Positions 54,642 to 64,000 of a stretch of DNA of 64,000 nucleotides are shown here, one piece after another. Positions within the stretch are counted from its first letter, which is position 1, and each line of letters opens with the position of its first letter. Both the position numbers and the translations under genes were made by a program. The DNA comes from Acidobacteriota bacterium (GTDB lineage Bacteria > Acidobacteriota > Terriglobia > Terriglobales > Acidobacteriaceae), in the NCBI GenBank assembly GCA_021818585.1, contig JAKATU010000043.1, forward strand, positions 1 to 64,000, written 5' to 3'. The notes beneath the pieces are model-generated. The model was not told the origin of the DNA and ran no database searches. It saw only the letters and a program-made list of their open reading frames with translations.

Positions 54642-55703
54642 ATGAGAGAGACGCTGAGGTTGAAGGTGGATGCGGCGGCGCCTGTGGGGCCGGAGTTTGA
54701 GGCTGCGATGGTGCGGGCGGCGGCGATTCTGCGCGCGGGCGGGACGGTGGCGTTTCCGACGGAGACGGTGTATGGGCTGGGTGCGAATGCGCTGGATGCG
54801 GCGGCGGTGGGGCGGATCTTCGAGGCGAAGCAGAGGCCGAGCTGGGATCCGCTGATTGTGCATGTTGCTGGACCGGAGATGCTGGAATGCGTTGCAAAAG
54901 GGTTGAGCGAGAATGCCCGCCGGCTGGCGGAAGCGTTCTGGCCGGGTCCGATGACGCTGCTGTTGCCCAAGAGGGATGCGGTTCCGGGGGTGGTGACAGC
55001 GGGGCGTCCGCTGGTGGGGGTGCGGATGCCGGCGCATCCGTTGGCGCTGGCGCTGATTCGGGCGGCCGGCGTGCCGGTGGCTGCGCCGAGCGCGAATAGG
55101 TTTGGGCATACGAGCCCGACGCGAGCCGAGCATGTGGCGGCTGACCTGGATGGGCGGATTGATGTGATTTTGGACGGGGGCGAGACGGCTCACGGGCTGG
55201 AGTCGACGGTGGTGGATCCGCGCGAGGATGGCTGCGTGATTTATCGGCCGGGGGTGATTACGGCCGAGCAGGTGCGCGAGGCTTGCCGCGGAACGGTGGA
55301 GAATTTTGTTCCCGCGGATGGGGCGCGAAAGCCGGAGGGGCTGCCTTCGCCGGGCGTGGGGATTCGTCACTATGCGCCGCAGGCGCGGATGGTGCTGGTT
55401 TGCGGCGGCGGTGCGGAGCAGGTGGAGGCGTTTCGGCGCACGGTGTTGGAGGCTGTAGCCGCTGGTGATCAGGTAGGGGCGATGGTTCCGGACCGGTTTG
55501 CGGCGGCGGTGCGGGGCAGCGGAGCGAAGGTGTTCGACTGGGGGCGGTGGGAAGTGCCGGAGGAGCTTGGGCAGCGGCTTTATGGGGCGATGCGCGCTTT
55601 GGATGCCGAGGGTGTCAAGGTGATTGTGTGTCCGCTGCCGGCTGACGAGGGTGTGGGGCGTGCGATCTGCGACCGGCTGCGGAAGAGTGCACGCACGGAA
55701 TAG
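54642..55703 (+). CDS. tsaC: L-threonylcarbamoyladenylate synthase (Sua5/YrdC family)
   Basis: 353 residues from ATG 54642 (GAGG upstream). Makes the precursor of t6A37 in tRNAs that read ANN codons. The head FPTETVYGLGANALDAA, then KRPSWDPLIVHVAG, and VGVRMPAHPLALALI (the KxR-SxN chemistry) are typical; the extra C-terminal Sua5 domain (from about 220) is present, so it is the long Sua5 form. Confidence 0.92.
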   Translation: MRETLRLKVDAAAPVGPEFEAAMVRAAAILRAGGTVAFPTETVYGLGANALDAAAVGRIFEAKQRPSWDPLIVHVAGPEMLECVAKGLSENARRLAEAFWPGPMTLLLPKRDAVPGVVTAGRPLVGVRMPAHPLALALIRAAGVPVAAPSANRFGHTSPTRAEHVAADLDGRIDVILDGGETAHGLESTVVDPREDGCVIYRPGVITAEQVREACRGTVENFVPADGARKPEGLPSPGVGIRHYAPQARMVLVCGGGAEQVEAFRRTVLEAVAAGDQVGAMVPDRFAAAVRGSGAKVFDWGRWEVPEELGQRLYGAMRALDAEGVKVIVCPLPADEGVGRAICDRLRKSARTE

Positions 55704-55712
55704 AGCAGGGTG

Positions 55713-55973
55713 CTATTTTTTCTGGATGACGCCAAGTCGCTCGGCCATTTGCTCATAGAGGAAGCCGCGACCGGGGCGGTAGGGCTGGACCCATTCGCCA
55801 TCGATGACGAACTGTGGTATCGCGCGCTTGCCGGTGTGGCGGATGACTTCTTCAGCGGCTCCGGGTGTGGCTTCAATGTCAATTTCGATGTAGGGGATGC
55901 CGTGCTGTTCGAGAAAGCGCTTGGCATCCCTGCAATCGCGACACCAGACGGCAGAGTAGACGAGTAACTGCAT
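55713..55973 (-). CDS. Glutaredoxin-family protein (CRDC)
   Basis: 86 residues from ATG 55973 (a longer frame begins at 56003 without a ribosome site). LLVYSAVWCRDCRDAKRFL has the cysteines at 11 and 14; GKRAIPQFVIDGEWVQP is the cis-proline site. A redox carrier of the glutaredoxin type; its partner is unknown. Confidence 0.88.
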   Translation of the reverse strand: MQLLVYSAVWCRDCRDAKRFLEQHGIPYIEIDIEATPGAAEEVIRHTGKRAIPQFVIDGEWVQPYRPGRGFLYEQMAERLGVIQKK

Positions 55974-56340
55974 ATTTTCTGAATGATAGCGAATGGATTC
56001 CATGGTTGGCCAGAGGCAGGATGGGCGACAGCCGATTTGCCTTAGTCAAGAAAGTAAAGCTGGCTGTAATTGATTTTCGACTCAATCTACTGCGGGGATG
56101 GGTACCGCTCACTGTGGAAACACGACAAGCAGCCTTGCGGCCATCTCTTTTTGCGTGAACTCCTGATTAAAAGATAGCAGTTTGGGATGGAATCACCGGC
56201 AAGAAGGTTGTGGATCGAAGCTAGGCCGGGAGGGATGCCGGGGCTAGCTTGCGGTCATCCGAACAGAGGGTTGGGTTGCGAAAAAGTAAATGGCCGGCAG
56301 GGGCGAGCCTTAGCGCGTGGTGGGGCGGCGTGGGTAATTT
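55974..56340. other. Intergenic region, 367 bases, no gene
   Basis: Between the glutaredoxin and membrane-protein genes. Only an imperfect inverted repeat (AAGCTAG...CTAGCTT near 56218-56250) was seen; no clear gene or promoter. Confidence 0.55.
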
Positions 56341-56988
56341 TTACTCGTTGCTTTTGAATACGCCAACAGCCCAGCGCATCATTTCTATGCGAAAAAGGCA
56401 GAAGACGAAGAAGAAAAAGAGTGGAATGCGGACGAGCCAGGAGGCTCCGGCGGCGAGGAGTGGAAGCCTTTCAAGACCCAAAGCAAGGACGACCATGGGC
56501 AGGACGAAGTAGAGCCAGAGGCGCTGCGAGCGTTTCCAGAGAAAGGATGCGGCCTGGGGTGATTTGAGGACGGAGACGAATTGCTGTGCCACTTCATCCT
56601 TTTCATCGAGGTTTGCCAGACCCTGGCGGGTGAAGAAATAGGTTTCGTAAGGATTGAGCGGGAAGATGATGTACCAGAAGGTGAAGCATATTGGAGCGAG
56701 GAAGGAGATAAGGATGGAGATGAACTCTGTGCGGTGGGGCTGGCCGATGACGGTGGCGAAGAGGGTGATGTAGGCGAGGATGAAGAGAAAAATCTGGATC
56801 AGGCGGCAGTTGTTGTTTTCGAGAGCGAGGATCCAGATTTGGGGGAAGCGGCCGTGCAGGGAGGTGGGGAAGAATGCGAAACGAGCATCCTCCATTTGTT
56901 GTTGGGCCTGAACGTGGGGACTGACGGGTTCCTGGATGTCCTCTGGTGCGTGGTGGTGCATGAAGTCGGGATGATGATTGCTGCTCAT
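56341..56988 (-). CDS. Histidine-headed four-helix membrane protein, unknown function
   Basis: 215 residues from ATG 56988. The first 35 residues are polar and histidine-rich (HHPDFMHHHAPED); then four hydrophobic helices at about 75-92, 98-120, 170-186 and 190-208. A conserved-looking loop FTRQGLANLDEKDE sits between. No family recognised. The C-terminus is charged and short. Two palindromes lie upstream (57137-57166). Confidence 0.65.
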   Translation of the reverse strand: MSSNHHPDFMHHHAPEDIQEPVSPHVQAQQQMEDARFAFFPTSLHGRFPQIWILALENNNCRLIQIFLFILAYITLFATVIGQPHRTEFISILISFLAPICFTFWYIIFPLNPYETYFFTRQGLANLDEKDEVAQQFVSVLKSPQAASFLWKRSQRLWLYFVLPMVVLALGLERLPLLAAGASWLVRIPLFFFFVFCLFRIEMMRWAVGVFKSNE

Positions 56989-57318
56989 GGGGGATCGAGC
57001 CTCCGTGCTGGCTGCTGACCGGCGAATGGGCCGAAGAGAAATTCCATGCGTGAGATGTGGGGGCAGGAAATCACCGGTTCGCAAAACTGGTAGAACTGTA
57101 GCACAGTTAAAAGGCTGGAAGATAGGGACTTATAGGGGTAATTACCTATTTTTACAACAGTAAAAAATACATACAAAAAGGGGAATTTTTTACGTTACTG
57201 CGAGGAAAATGCGATTTGGCGGGCATTCCAGATGAGTAGCTTAGCGGCATCCTACGCGCGTATAAAATGCGGGAGTTAGTAATCAGAGTTAGAAAGGTAT
57301 AAAGGTTACTACGGGATG
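56989..57318. other. AT-rich intergenic region with two palindromes, no gene
   Basis: 330 bases, notably AT-rich for this chromosome. It holds GGTAATTACC and a TTTTTAC/GTAAAAA repeat. No gene was found. Confidence 0.6.
57137..57166. promoter_or_regulatory. Two adjacent palindromes upstream of the four-helix membrane gene
   Basis: GGTAATTACC (57137-57146) and TTTTTAC-AACA-GTAAAAA (57149-57166), about 150-180 nt upstream of the start at 56988. A candidate operator pair. Confidence 0.4.
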
Positions 57319-59952
57319 TTACTGCTGCGGGTTCTGGTTGTTATTGGAATTGCTGTGACGGCCGAAGAGTCGTGACCAGAATCCGCGCTTTTTTTTGGCG
57401 GGCATTTGCTGCTGGGGCTGCTGATTGGGCTGCGGCTGGGCCGGAGCGGGTGCCGGGACCGTGACGAAGTTTTGCGGGACGGCGTTCTGCTGCGGCTGGG
57501 TGTTTTGGCCCTGCTGAGGCTGCTTGTTGCCGATGCCGAAGATGCGCTGGAAGAGGTTGGGCTGATTGACGCTCTGGTGATCGCAGGTCTGGTTGGGCTG
57601 GGTACCATCGAGGAACCATGCGGTGTAGTCGTCGGTGCAGTTGGGAGTGGCGATGAGGTTGGTGGTTTTGTCGAGAGTTTCCTGAATGACACCCTGGGGC
57701 GGGGTGAAGTCTTCCATGTCAGAGTACTGGGGCAGCTTTTGTGCGCGATCCATGAAATCAGTCCAGATGGGCAGCGCCGCATGCGCACCCTGGATGTGGA
57801 GATCGGAGTAGTTGTCGTTGCCGACCCAGACGACACAGAGCAGATTGCTGGTGAATCCGGCGAACCAAGAGTCGTTTTCCGTGCCTGTTTTTGCTGCCAC
57901 GGGAGCACTGAATCCGGGGATACCTGGGAAGCCGGTGCGGACCTGGTAGCCGGTTCCATGAGGGTCATTGACGACGGCTTCCATCATGCCGGTGGTGAGG
58001 AATGCGACACGAGGGTCGAGCAGCGGTGTGCTCTGGGGCTGATAGTTGGCGATAACGTCGCCGCTGGGCGAGCGGACGGAAGCGAGCAGCCAGGGAGTGA
58101 TTTTGATGCCGTCGTTATCGAACATCGTGTAGGCACCGGCGAGCTCGAGGGGAGTGGCGTCGTAGGTGCCGATGGCGACGGATGGAGTGGGCTGTGCGTC
58201 GACGATGCCTGCCTGGTGGGCAAGATGGACGATGTTGTTGAGCCCGACCATTTCCGCGAGCGAGATGGTGGCGTTATTGAGTGAATAAGCAAGTGTCTTG
58301 CGAGCGGTGACGACCCCGAAGTATTTGTTTTCAAAGTCGTGGGGCGAGTAGGTTTGGCCGTCCGGCATGGTGAAGGTTGTGGGTTCGTCGTCCAGCATGG
58401 TGACGGGTGAGAACATGGCGGTGACGCCCTGGAAGTTGGTGAGCGGCGTTCCGGCAAGTGCAGTGTTGAAGGCAGAGGCGATGACGATGGGCTTAAAGGT
58501 GGAGCCGGTAGGACGCTCTGCAAGAGCGTGATTGAGCTGGCTTTGAGCGTAGTTCTTGCCGCCCACGAGGGCCAGCACCTGGCCAGTATGGGGATTGAGG
58601 GCGACCAGAGCAACCTGAGGGAGCACCAGCGGCTTGATGGGGAGGTGATGCAGTTTCTCGTAGCGAACGATGCGAGCATGACGATCCCGAATACGCCTGT
58701 CGACTGCCTTCATCCCTGCCGCGACGGCTTCTGTTGCTGCTTCCTGTAGCTGAGGATCGAGAGAGGTGTAAATGCGTAGACCTTCGTCGTTGTAGTCCTG
58801 ATTGCCGAGGCGCTGTGTGAGCTGGTCACGGACCATATCGACGAAGTAGGGGGCTTCCCCGGCGTCGATGGCCTGGGGGATGAGCTTTATGGGCTTTGCC
58901 TTGGCCTGCTCGGCCTGCTGCCTGGTGATGGAGCCAGTTTCGACCATGGCGTCGAGAACGAGGTTGCGACGGATGGTTGCGCGGTGGGGGTGGCGCATGG
59001 GGTTGAGGTAGCTGGGGCTCTGGATGAGTCCGGCGAGGAGTGCGGACTCGTCGAGGGTGAGCTGGCTGACATCCCTGCCGAAGAAGGCGTGGGCGGCTTC
59101 TCCGAATCCGTTGATGGCGAAGCTACCGCGCTGCCCCAGGGGTACCTCATTGGCGTAAAACTGGAAGATCTGCTTTTTGGTCATCTCGTGGTCGATTTGC
59201 AGGGAGACGATGACCTGAAGAAACTTTCGGCGGAAGGTGCGCGCTGGTGTGAGGAAGAACATTTTGGCGACCTGCATGTCGATGGTGGAGGCACCTTCGA
59301 GACGGTGGTGGCCGGGCGTGATGTCGTTGAGCGCGGAGCGGACGATGCCGGTGTAGGAGAGCGCGCCGTGGCGGAAGAAGCGACGGTCCTCAATCGAGGT
59401 GACGGCGTTGACGAGGTTCTGGGGGAGTTCGTCGTAGGTGATGAGGCGGCGCTTGACGCGGTTGGCGTCAGAGAGGCCGGTGATGAGGAGCGGTTCAAGC
59501 TGATAGGCGGCGAGCTGCTGGCCGTTTTGACCTGTGATCTGGGAGACGGAGCCGTCGGCGAAGGTGATAGTGGCCGAGTCTGGCGCGTGATAGGAGAGCG
59601 GGCCGGGATAGACCGTGACGGAGTTGGATGTGACCGAGTAGGTTCCCATTTGCGAGACTGGCGTCTCGCCCTGCTGGGAGTAGCCGGCCTCGTCGAGCTG
59701 GTTGACGACGAATTTGGGGCCGATGGTCTGGCCGGGGCGGACTTCGAAGGGCGCGGCGTAGATTTTGGCCGTGTTTTCAAAGAGGGGCCTGGCGAGGCGG
59801 GCGTCGACGATGCGCTGGTACTTGAAGTAGTAGAAGGAGAAGATGGCACCGAAGACGAGGGCCGCGGCTACGACCAGCAAGACTGCAACAGCGATGAATT
59901 TGTGCTTTGCGAGCCCACGTACGGGACCTTTCACCTTAACCTTTACTGCCAA
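57319..59952 (-). CDS. Bifunctional class A penicillin-binding protein (PBP1B-like)
   Basis: 877 residues. Builds and cross-links peptidoglycan. N-terminal membrane anchor (about 17-40), a UB2H-like segment, then the transglycosylase domain with the catalytic Glu in IEDRRFFRHGALS (near 187) and the transpeptidase domain with SxxK (STFK, about 482), SxN (SLNNA, about 554) and KTG (about 687). The C-terminal tail is rich in Gln, Pro and Asn (about 800-877), ending in basic KKKRGFWSRLFGR. It is the intact counterpart of the truncated PBP at 6121-6885. Confidence 0.95.
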   Translation of the reverse strand: MAVKVKVKGPVRGLAKHKFIAVAVLLVVAAALVFGAIFSFYYFKYQRIVDARLARPLFENTAKIYAAPFEVRPGQTIGPKFVVNQLDEAGYSQQGETPVSQMGTYSVTSNSVTVYPGPLSYHAPDSATITFADGSVSQITGQNGQQLAAYQLEPLLITGLSDANRVKRRLITYDELPQNLVNAVTSIEDRRFFRHGALSYTGIVRSALNDITPGHHRLEGASTIDMQVAKMFFLTPARTFRRKFLQVIVSLQIDHEMTKKQIFQFYANEVPLGQRGSFAINGFGEAAHAFFGRDVSQLTLDESALLAGLIQSPSYLNPMRHPHRATIRRNLVLDAMVETGSITRQQAEQAKAKPIKLIPQAIDAGEAPYFVDMVRDQLTQRLGNQDYNDEGLRIYTSLDPQLQEAATEAVAAGMKAVDRRIRDRHARIVRYEKLHHLPIKPLVLPQVALVALNPHTGQVLALVGGKNYAQSQLNHALAERPTGSTFKPIVIASAFNTALAGTPLTNFQGVTAMFSPVTMLDDEPTTFTMPDGQTYSPHDFENKYFGVVTARKTLAYSLNNATISLAEMVGLNNIVHLAHQAGIVDAQPTPSVAIGTYDATPLELAGAYTMFDNDGIKITPWLLASVRSPSGDVIANYQPQSTPLLDPRVAFLTTGMMEAVVNDPHGTGYQVRTGFPGIPGFSAPVAAKTGTENDSWFAGFTSNLLCVVWVGNDNYSDLHIQGAHAALPIWTDFMDRAQKLPQYSDMEDFTPPQGVIQETLDKTTNLIATPNCTDDYTAWFLDGTQPNQTCDHQSVNQPNLFQRIFGIGNKQPQQGQNTQPQQNAVPQNFVTVPAPAPAQPQPNQQPQQQMPAKKKRGFWSRLFGRHSNSNNNQNPQQ

Positions 59953-60011
59953 TCGACTACCCTGCCTTTTTTGTGCTGATGAATTGATGACGCGTGAGCG
60001 GGTGGTGTTGC

Positions 60012-61787
60012 TCAGACGGTAAGGGCCGCGAACGCCGCGGCGGCGTCTGCCAGAGGCAGTTCCTGTGTAGATGCGGTGGCGCGGGTGACGAGTTCGACTT
60101 TGCCCTCGGCGGCCTTTTTGCCGATGGTGAAGCGGTAGGGCACGCCGATGAGGTCAGCGTCCTTGAACTTGACGCCAGCGCGCTCGTCGCGGTCGTCGAG
60201 AAGAATGTCAAAGCCTTTGGCTTCGAGCTCGGCGGCGAGATTTTCAGCGGCGGCTCGGAGGTTTGCGTCGGCGATGTTGGTGATGGTGACGATGGCGTCA
60301 AAAGGGGCAATGGCGCGGGGCAGCCAAAAGCCGTTGGCGTCGTTGGACTGCTCGATGGATGCGGTGAGGATGCGCTCGATACCGATGCCGTAGCTGCCCA
60401 TGATGGGAGTGACTTCCTTGCCGTTGGAGTCGAGTACGGATGCGCCCATGGACTTGGAGTACTTGTAGCCGAGCTTGAAGATGTGGCCGATTTCGACGGC
60501 TTTGGCGACCTTGAGGGCTGCGTCGGTTTTTTCTCCACATTGAGGGCAGCCTTCGCCTTCGGCGACGTCGCGGATGTCGGCGGCGACGGTCCAGGTGAAG
60601 TCGCGACCGGGGGCTACGTTGCGGAGGTGGTGGTCGAGTTTATTGGCTCCGCAGACCATGTTTCGGCGGTTCTCGAGGCCGAGATCGAGGATGACGTTGA
60701 GCTTGCCATCGTGGAGGGATTTGGCGGGCATGAGGCCGATGGGGCCGAGGTATCCGGCGGGGCCTTGGAACCACTGGTCGAGCTCTTCCGCAACCATGGG
60801 GCGGAGCTCGGTGGCGCCGAGGACGGTGAGGAGCTTGGTTTCGTTGACGAAGTGGTCGCCACGGAGGAAGACGGCGACGGGCTGCCAGGTTGAGTTTTCT
60901 CCTTCTTTGGTGGAGGTGCGGACTTCTGCCATGTAGGCGACGCACTTGATGTCTGACGCGGGTGAGATTTTGAAGAACTCGGCTACGTCCGAGATGGCAG
61001 CGGTGTTGGGGGTATGGACGAGTTCGGGCGTGCCGTCGCCGGTGGCTTCCATTTCTATGACAGGCGCGAGGCGCGAGGTGGCCTTTTCCATGTTGGCGGC
61101 GTAGTGGCACTGTGGGCAGCTTGCGATGAGGTCTTCGCCAGCGTCGGTGTAGACCATGAACTCCTGGGACTGGGAGCCGCCCATGGCTCCGGAGTGGGCT
61201 TCGACGGCGACGAAGCTGAGGCCGCAACGGGAGAAGATGGTGCGGTAGGCGGCGTCGTGGAGGTCGTAGCTTTTGTCGAGGCCGGCGGCGTTGATGTCGA
61301 AGGAGTAGCTATCCTTCATGATGAACTGGCGGACGCGCAGGAGGCCGGATTTGGGGCGTGGTTCGTCGCGGAACTTGGTCTGAATCTGGTACCAGATCTG
61401 GGGAAGCTGCTTGTAGCTGCGGAGTTCCTTGCGGGCGATGTCGGTCATGACCTCTTCGTGGGTCATGCCGAGGCAGAGCCATGCGCCTTTGCGGTCCTGG
61501 AGGCGGAACATGTTCTGGCCCATGCCGGTCCAGCGGCCGCTCTGCTCCCAGATGTCAGAGGGATGGATGGCGGGGAGAAGGAATTCCTGGCCGATTTTGT
61601 CCATTTCTTCGCGGACGATGGCGATGATTTTGTTGATGGATCGCTGGCCGAGGAAGAGATAAGAGTAGATGCCGGCGCCGAGCTGACGGACGTATCCGGA
61701 GCGCAGGAGGAACTTGTGGCTGGCGACTTCGGCGTCAGAGGGGGCTTCGCGGAGGGTGGGAATAAAGAGCCTGGACCAGTAGTGCAT
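60012..61787 (-). CDS. proS: Prolyl-tRNA synthetase
   Basis: 591 residues from ATG 61787, the usual [15 protein letters not shown] start; the frame continues upstream to ATG 61820. Class II motifs: [19 protein letters not shown] and [12 protein letters not shown]. An editing INS domain (about 220-400) is present, so it is the bacterial ProRS type. Charges tRNA-Pro. It is followed by a short gap and then the PBP. Confidence 0.96.
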   Translation of the reverse strand: MHYWSRLFIPTLREAPSDAEVASHKFLLRSGYVRQLGAGIYSYLFLGQRSINKIIAIVREEMDKIGQEFLLPAIHPSDIWEQSGRWTGMGQNMFRLQDRKGAWLCLGMTHEEVMTDIARKELRSYKQLPQIWYQIQTKFRDEPRPKSGLLRVRQFIMKDSYSFDINAAGLDKSYDLHDAAYRTIFSRCGLSFVAVEAHSGAMGGSQSQEFMVYTDAGEDLIASCPQCHYAANMEKATSRLAPVIEMEATGDGTPELVHTPNTAAISDVAEFFKISPASDIKCVAYMAEVRTSTKEGENSTWQPVAVFLRGDHFVNETKLLTVLGATELRPMVAEELDQWFQGPAGYLGPIGLMPAKSLHDGKLNVILDLGLENRRNMVCGANKLDHHLRNVAPGRDFTWTVAADIRDVAEGEGCPQCGEKTDAALKVAKAVEIGHIFKLGYKYSKSMGASVLDSNGKEVTPIMGSYGIGIERILTASIEQSNDANGFWLPRAIAPFDAIVTITNIADANLRAAAENLAAELEAKGFDILLDDRDERAGVKFKDADLIGVPYRFTIGKKAAEGKVELVTRATASTQELPLADAAAAFAALTV

Positions 61788-61985
61788 GGGAGCGAAATTT
61801 ACCTTTTGGGGCCGCGGCATGAGGCGCGCGGAGATTTCATTTGAGGTTGCTTCATTTTACCTGCTGGCGGCGTGCTGGATGTGCTTGCAGGCAGTGGCGC
61901 GGTTGTGCAGGAAGGTTCGTGGCTGGTGAATCGACGGGGTGGGATGGGGTTGATTTTGCGGTTGTTCTGGGCGGGGCATAACGAA

Positions 61986-62013
61986 AAATCGCCAGCCGTG
62001 GGGCTGGCGATTT
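61986..62013 (-). terminator. Terminator after the secreted hypothetical gene
   Basis: AAATCGCCAGCC against GGCTGGCGATTT; on the minus strand it is followed by TTTTTCGT. It ends the gene at 62032. Confidence 0.85.
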
Positions 62014-62031
62014 CTGATGGATGAATGGTGG

Positions 62032-62931
62032 TTAGAAAGAGTCGCAGTCGCCGGATTTTTCGGGGGTCGAGTCCTGGGTGCCAGCGGCGTTGGGCCAGTC
62101 GGGCTGGTTCATGATGATTTTGGCGGCCTGGTTGAGATCGATATTTGGCGGCGCGGGCTGGAAGTCGAAGCTGTACTCGTCCTCGTTCTGACTGATGGTC
62201 TTGAAGAAGAGGATTTTACCGTTGATGTGAACGCGGGTTTCGACGATTTCCCAGACGTGGGGCTCGAGTTGCTTGCGGACGACGCAGAAGGTGCCGCCCT
62301 TGTTCATGTGGCCGAGCAGGCCCATGAAGAAGTTGACGTTACGGATGAGCCGGCCCTTGAAGACGATGATTCGGTTCTGAGCGCGGTCCAGGACCATTTC
62401 GCCCGCCATGGCCGCGAAGACGCTGTCTTCCATGCTTGGCGGGTTGAAGTTGGGATTGGGCTTGTAGGTAAGGGTGATCTCCGTGGGGGTTTCGCTTTTG
62501 ACGCTCCAGTCAAAGGCGCTGGGGATCATCTTGAGCAGCGACTCGGTCTGCCGGGCGTCATTCTGACCAGCCTGGCGCTTCTTTTGCTGTAGCGCAGGGC
62601 TGTTGACGTAGGTATAGACCTTTTTACTTTGGAGGTCGACCGGGATGGCGTTGCCATTGAGCTTTGTGAGCCGGTCGATGGAGCCGTGAGTGGTGGTCTG
62701 GATGACAAGGGTGTATTTGTCTTTACCGGGCTGGGTGTCGCGATCCCGATAGATGAAGACGGAGTGGTCGTTATTGGCCGCGGCGATTTCGGTTTTGACG
62801 GCGGTCCATACCATGTCAGTGATTTGCTTCTGGGTGAACTGCTGGTTTGCGTTCTGTGCGAAGGCAGTTGCCGCAGACAAGGGCAGCGCGGCGAGCAGAA
62901 GACCGGATGTAAGACGGGTGAAATTCTTCAT
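62032..62931 (-). CDS. Secreted protein of unknown function
   Basis: 299 residues with a signal peptide (MKNFTRLTSGLLLAALPLS, cleavage near AFA-QN). The mature part is beta-rich, with VFIYRDRDTQPGKDKYTLVI, VYTYVNSPA, YKPNPNFNPPSMEDSVFAAMAG and VRKQLEPHVWEIVE. It is reminiscent of LolA/LolB-like outer-membrane protein folds, but I would not assign it. Possibly an Acidobacteriota-specific family. A terminator follows. Confidence 0.7.
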   Translation of the reverse strand: MKNFTRLTSGLLLAALPLSAATAFAQNANQQFTQKQITDMVWTAVKTEIAAANNDHSVFIYRDRDTQPGKDKYTLVIQTTTHGSIDRLTKLNGNAIPVDLQSKKVYTYVNSPALQQKKRQAGQNDARQTESLLKMIPSAFDWSVKSETPTEITLTYKPNPNFNPPSMEDSVFAAMAGEMVLDRAQNRIIVFKGRLIRNVNFFMGLLGHMNKGGTFCVVRKQLEPHVWEIVETRVHINGKILFFKTISQNEDEYSFDFQPAPPNIDLNQAAKIIMNQPDWPNAAGTQDSTPEKSGDCDSF

Positions 62932-63100
62932 AGGTATAAGCCAGTGATTGCGGCAAGCTCTATTCTTTAGGATGCTATCGCGCTCCAGACGTCCGCAAGG
63001 CGGAGCACTTTGATGCTAAACCGTTGAGGGGATGGATGAAAACCGGGGTACAAGGGTGTTGATGGGGCGAAGAAGGAGAAAAACTGGATAGACTGGTGCC

Positions 63101-63541
63101 ATGATGAAGGGATCGACGACAAAGCTGCGGGTGCGGTACGCGGAGACAGACCAGATGGGAGTGGTGTACTACTCGAACTACTTTGTGTGGTGTGAGATAG
63201 GGCGCGTGGAGTTTTTGCGGCAGCTTGGATTCACGTACAAGATGATGGAAGCCGAGGACGGATGCATGTTGCCGGTGGTGGAGGCGAGTTGCCGGTACAA
63301 GACTTCTGCCCGGTATGACGACGAGGTGCTGCTGGAGACGCGGGTAACGGGGTTGCGGCAGTATGTGATCAAGTTTGCGTACCGGATGCTGCGGGCAGAG
63401 ACCGGTGAGCTGCTGGCCGAGGCCGAGACGGTGCACGTGGTGGTGGACAAGAATATGCAGAAGAGGCCGATGCCGGAGCGGTATGCGGAGGCGATTCGGG
63501 CGACGATGCATGAAGTTGCCGCAGAGGGCGTTACGGGCTGA
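63101..63541 (+). CDS. YbgC-type acyl-CoA thioesterase (hotdog fold)
   Basis: 146 residues. The 4HBT catalytic head is RVRYAETDQMGVVYYSNYF (Asp near 17), then EFLRQLGFTYKMME. It hydrolyses short or medium acyl-CoA; some members work with the Tol-Pal complex. Start ATG 63101 (the second codon is also ATG). Confidence 0.9.
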   Translation: MMKGSTTKLRVRYAETDQMGVVYYSNYFVWCEIGRVEFLRQLGFTYKMMEAEDGCMLPVVEASCRYKTSARYDDEVLLETRVTGLRQYVIKFAYRMLRAETGELLAEAETVHVVVDKNMQKRPMPERYAEAIRATMHEVAAEGVTG

Positions 63542-63553
63542 CCATTTCGAACG

Positions 63554-64000
63554 TTACTGCGGAGTACCCCCGCCGAAGAGACTTCCGAAGGCTTTCTTGA
63601 GCGGGTTTTGTTTTTGCTGCTGGGTTTGCGTGGTGGTCTGTTGCTGGCTGCCGCCAAACATCTGGCCAAGGTTGGGCGTGAAGATGGGGTGCGAGGTGGT
63701 TCCGCGGATGGAGACCGGGATGCCGTTCTTCATGGACTGGCCGACGCTGGCGCCGAATGCGCCGGGGAGCATGGATGCGGCGCGCTGGGCGAGGCCGCCG
63801 ACGCCGGTGGTGGCGAGCTTGATGGTGAGCTGATAGTCCAGCGCGTTGGAGGGGCTGATGGAGCCGTTGCCGGTGGCGGCGCCGAGTCCGGTGACGATGG
63901 CGTCGAGGTTGTTGGTCTGCGTGCCGGAGGGCCCATAGCTGAGGTTGGTGCTGAGGGTCTGGATGGTGGTGTCAGAGCCGGTGCTGGCTCCGCTGAGGGC
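63554..64000 (-). CDS. AsmA-family protein, C-terminal end (partial)
   Basis: The frame is open to the window end; only the last 148 residues are visible. The pattern TNLSYGPSGTQTNNLDAIVTG, SPSNALDYQLTIKLA and NGIPVSIRGTTSHPIFTPNLG fits the C-terminus of large AsmA proteins, involved in outer-membrane phospholipid transport. It ends in a glutamine-rich tail. The rest lies outside the window. Confidence 0.8.
   Translation of the reverse strand, partial: ALSGASTGSDTTIQTLSTNLSYGPSGTQTNNLDAIVTGLGAATGNGSISPSNALDYQLTIKLATTGVGGLAQRAASMLPGAFGASVGQSMKNGIPVSIRGTTSHPIFTPNLGQMFGGSQQQTTTQTQQQKQNPLKKAFGSLFGGGTPQ

Noticed and set aside
54561..55370. Upstream extension of the CYTH gene
   Set aside because: The longer frame is an antisense shadow of the Sua5 gene; CYTH begins at ATG 54560.

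Overview
The window looks like a contiguous piece of chromosome from an Acidobacteriota bacterium, most likely class Terriglobia (Acidobacteriaceae-like). This is inferred from the high GC content, frequent TTG/GTG starts with good Shine-Dalgarno sequences (tig, secA, arginine decarboxylase, queA, recG), the mix of gene families (large AsmA C-terminus, DUF2905, S41 peptidase, deoxyhypusine synthase-like protein), and short interspersed palindromic repeats between genes. No database search was possible, so the lineage is an inference.

Layout. 1-4.5 kb: an RND multidrug efflux pump (5' truncated) with its outer-membrane lipoprotein. 4.6-9.9 kb: a tRNA-Met with a clear promoter, an S41 peptidase whose catalytic lysine appears replaced, an in-frame remnant of a class A penicillin-binding protein, two thioredoxin-fold proteins, a DinB-like protein and a CarS-like membrane enzyme. 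9.9-17.1 kb (minus strand): a metallophosphoesterase, then the protein quality-control block lon, clpX, clpP, tig. 17.3-27.4 kb: a cation/proton antiporter, an SPFH protein with an unknown partner, a DHA2 drug exporter, a beta-carbonic anhydrase, a nuclease-like secreted protein, a deoxyhypusine synthase-like enzyme, an orphan HPt protein and a K+ channel-like protein. 27.4-40.7 kb: xseA-glmM, polA, a lower-GC accessory gene (DUF5677-like), queA with an acyltransferase, an ABC exporter pair and recG. 41-46 kb: a polyamine block (pyruvoyl arginine decarboxylase, aguB, aguA), an Imm53-like gene, tadA and a phosphoribosyltransferase-hydrolase fusion. 46-50.8 kb: a Nudix hydrolase, a BtuF-like/HAD pair, tandem xerD-xerC and a PIN toxin-antitoxin pair. 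50.8-64 kb: secA, a CYTH protein, a Sua5-type enzyme, glutaredoxin, a bifunctional PBP, proS, a secreted hypothetical protein, a YbgC-like thioesterase and the end of an AsmA-family gene.

How the genes connect. The polyamine genes form a readable route: arginine to agmatine (decarboxylase), to N-carbamoylputrescine (aguA), to putrescine (aguB); the distant deoxyhypusine synthase-like enzyme could act further along. The tig-clpP-clpX-lon block is a classic proteostasis cluster. Most of the rest is ordinary housekeeping. No rRNA, CRISPR array, prophage or transposase was seen.

The most unusual signal is a family of short palindromic elements (typically ending CTCRGGATGACA) found both between genes and, in frame, inside the coding sequences of recG and queA. 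Further signals are the catalytically emptied PBP remnant, a single nonsense codon in an otherwise conserved small gene, a histidine-rich head on trigger factor, and an orphan immunity-like gene inside the polyamine/tadA operon. I did not find a clear, wholly new multi-gene system; the two-gene SPFH pair is the nearest candidate.
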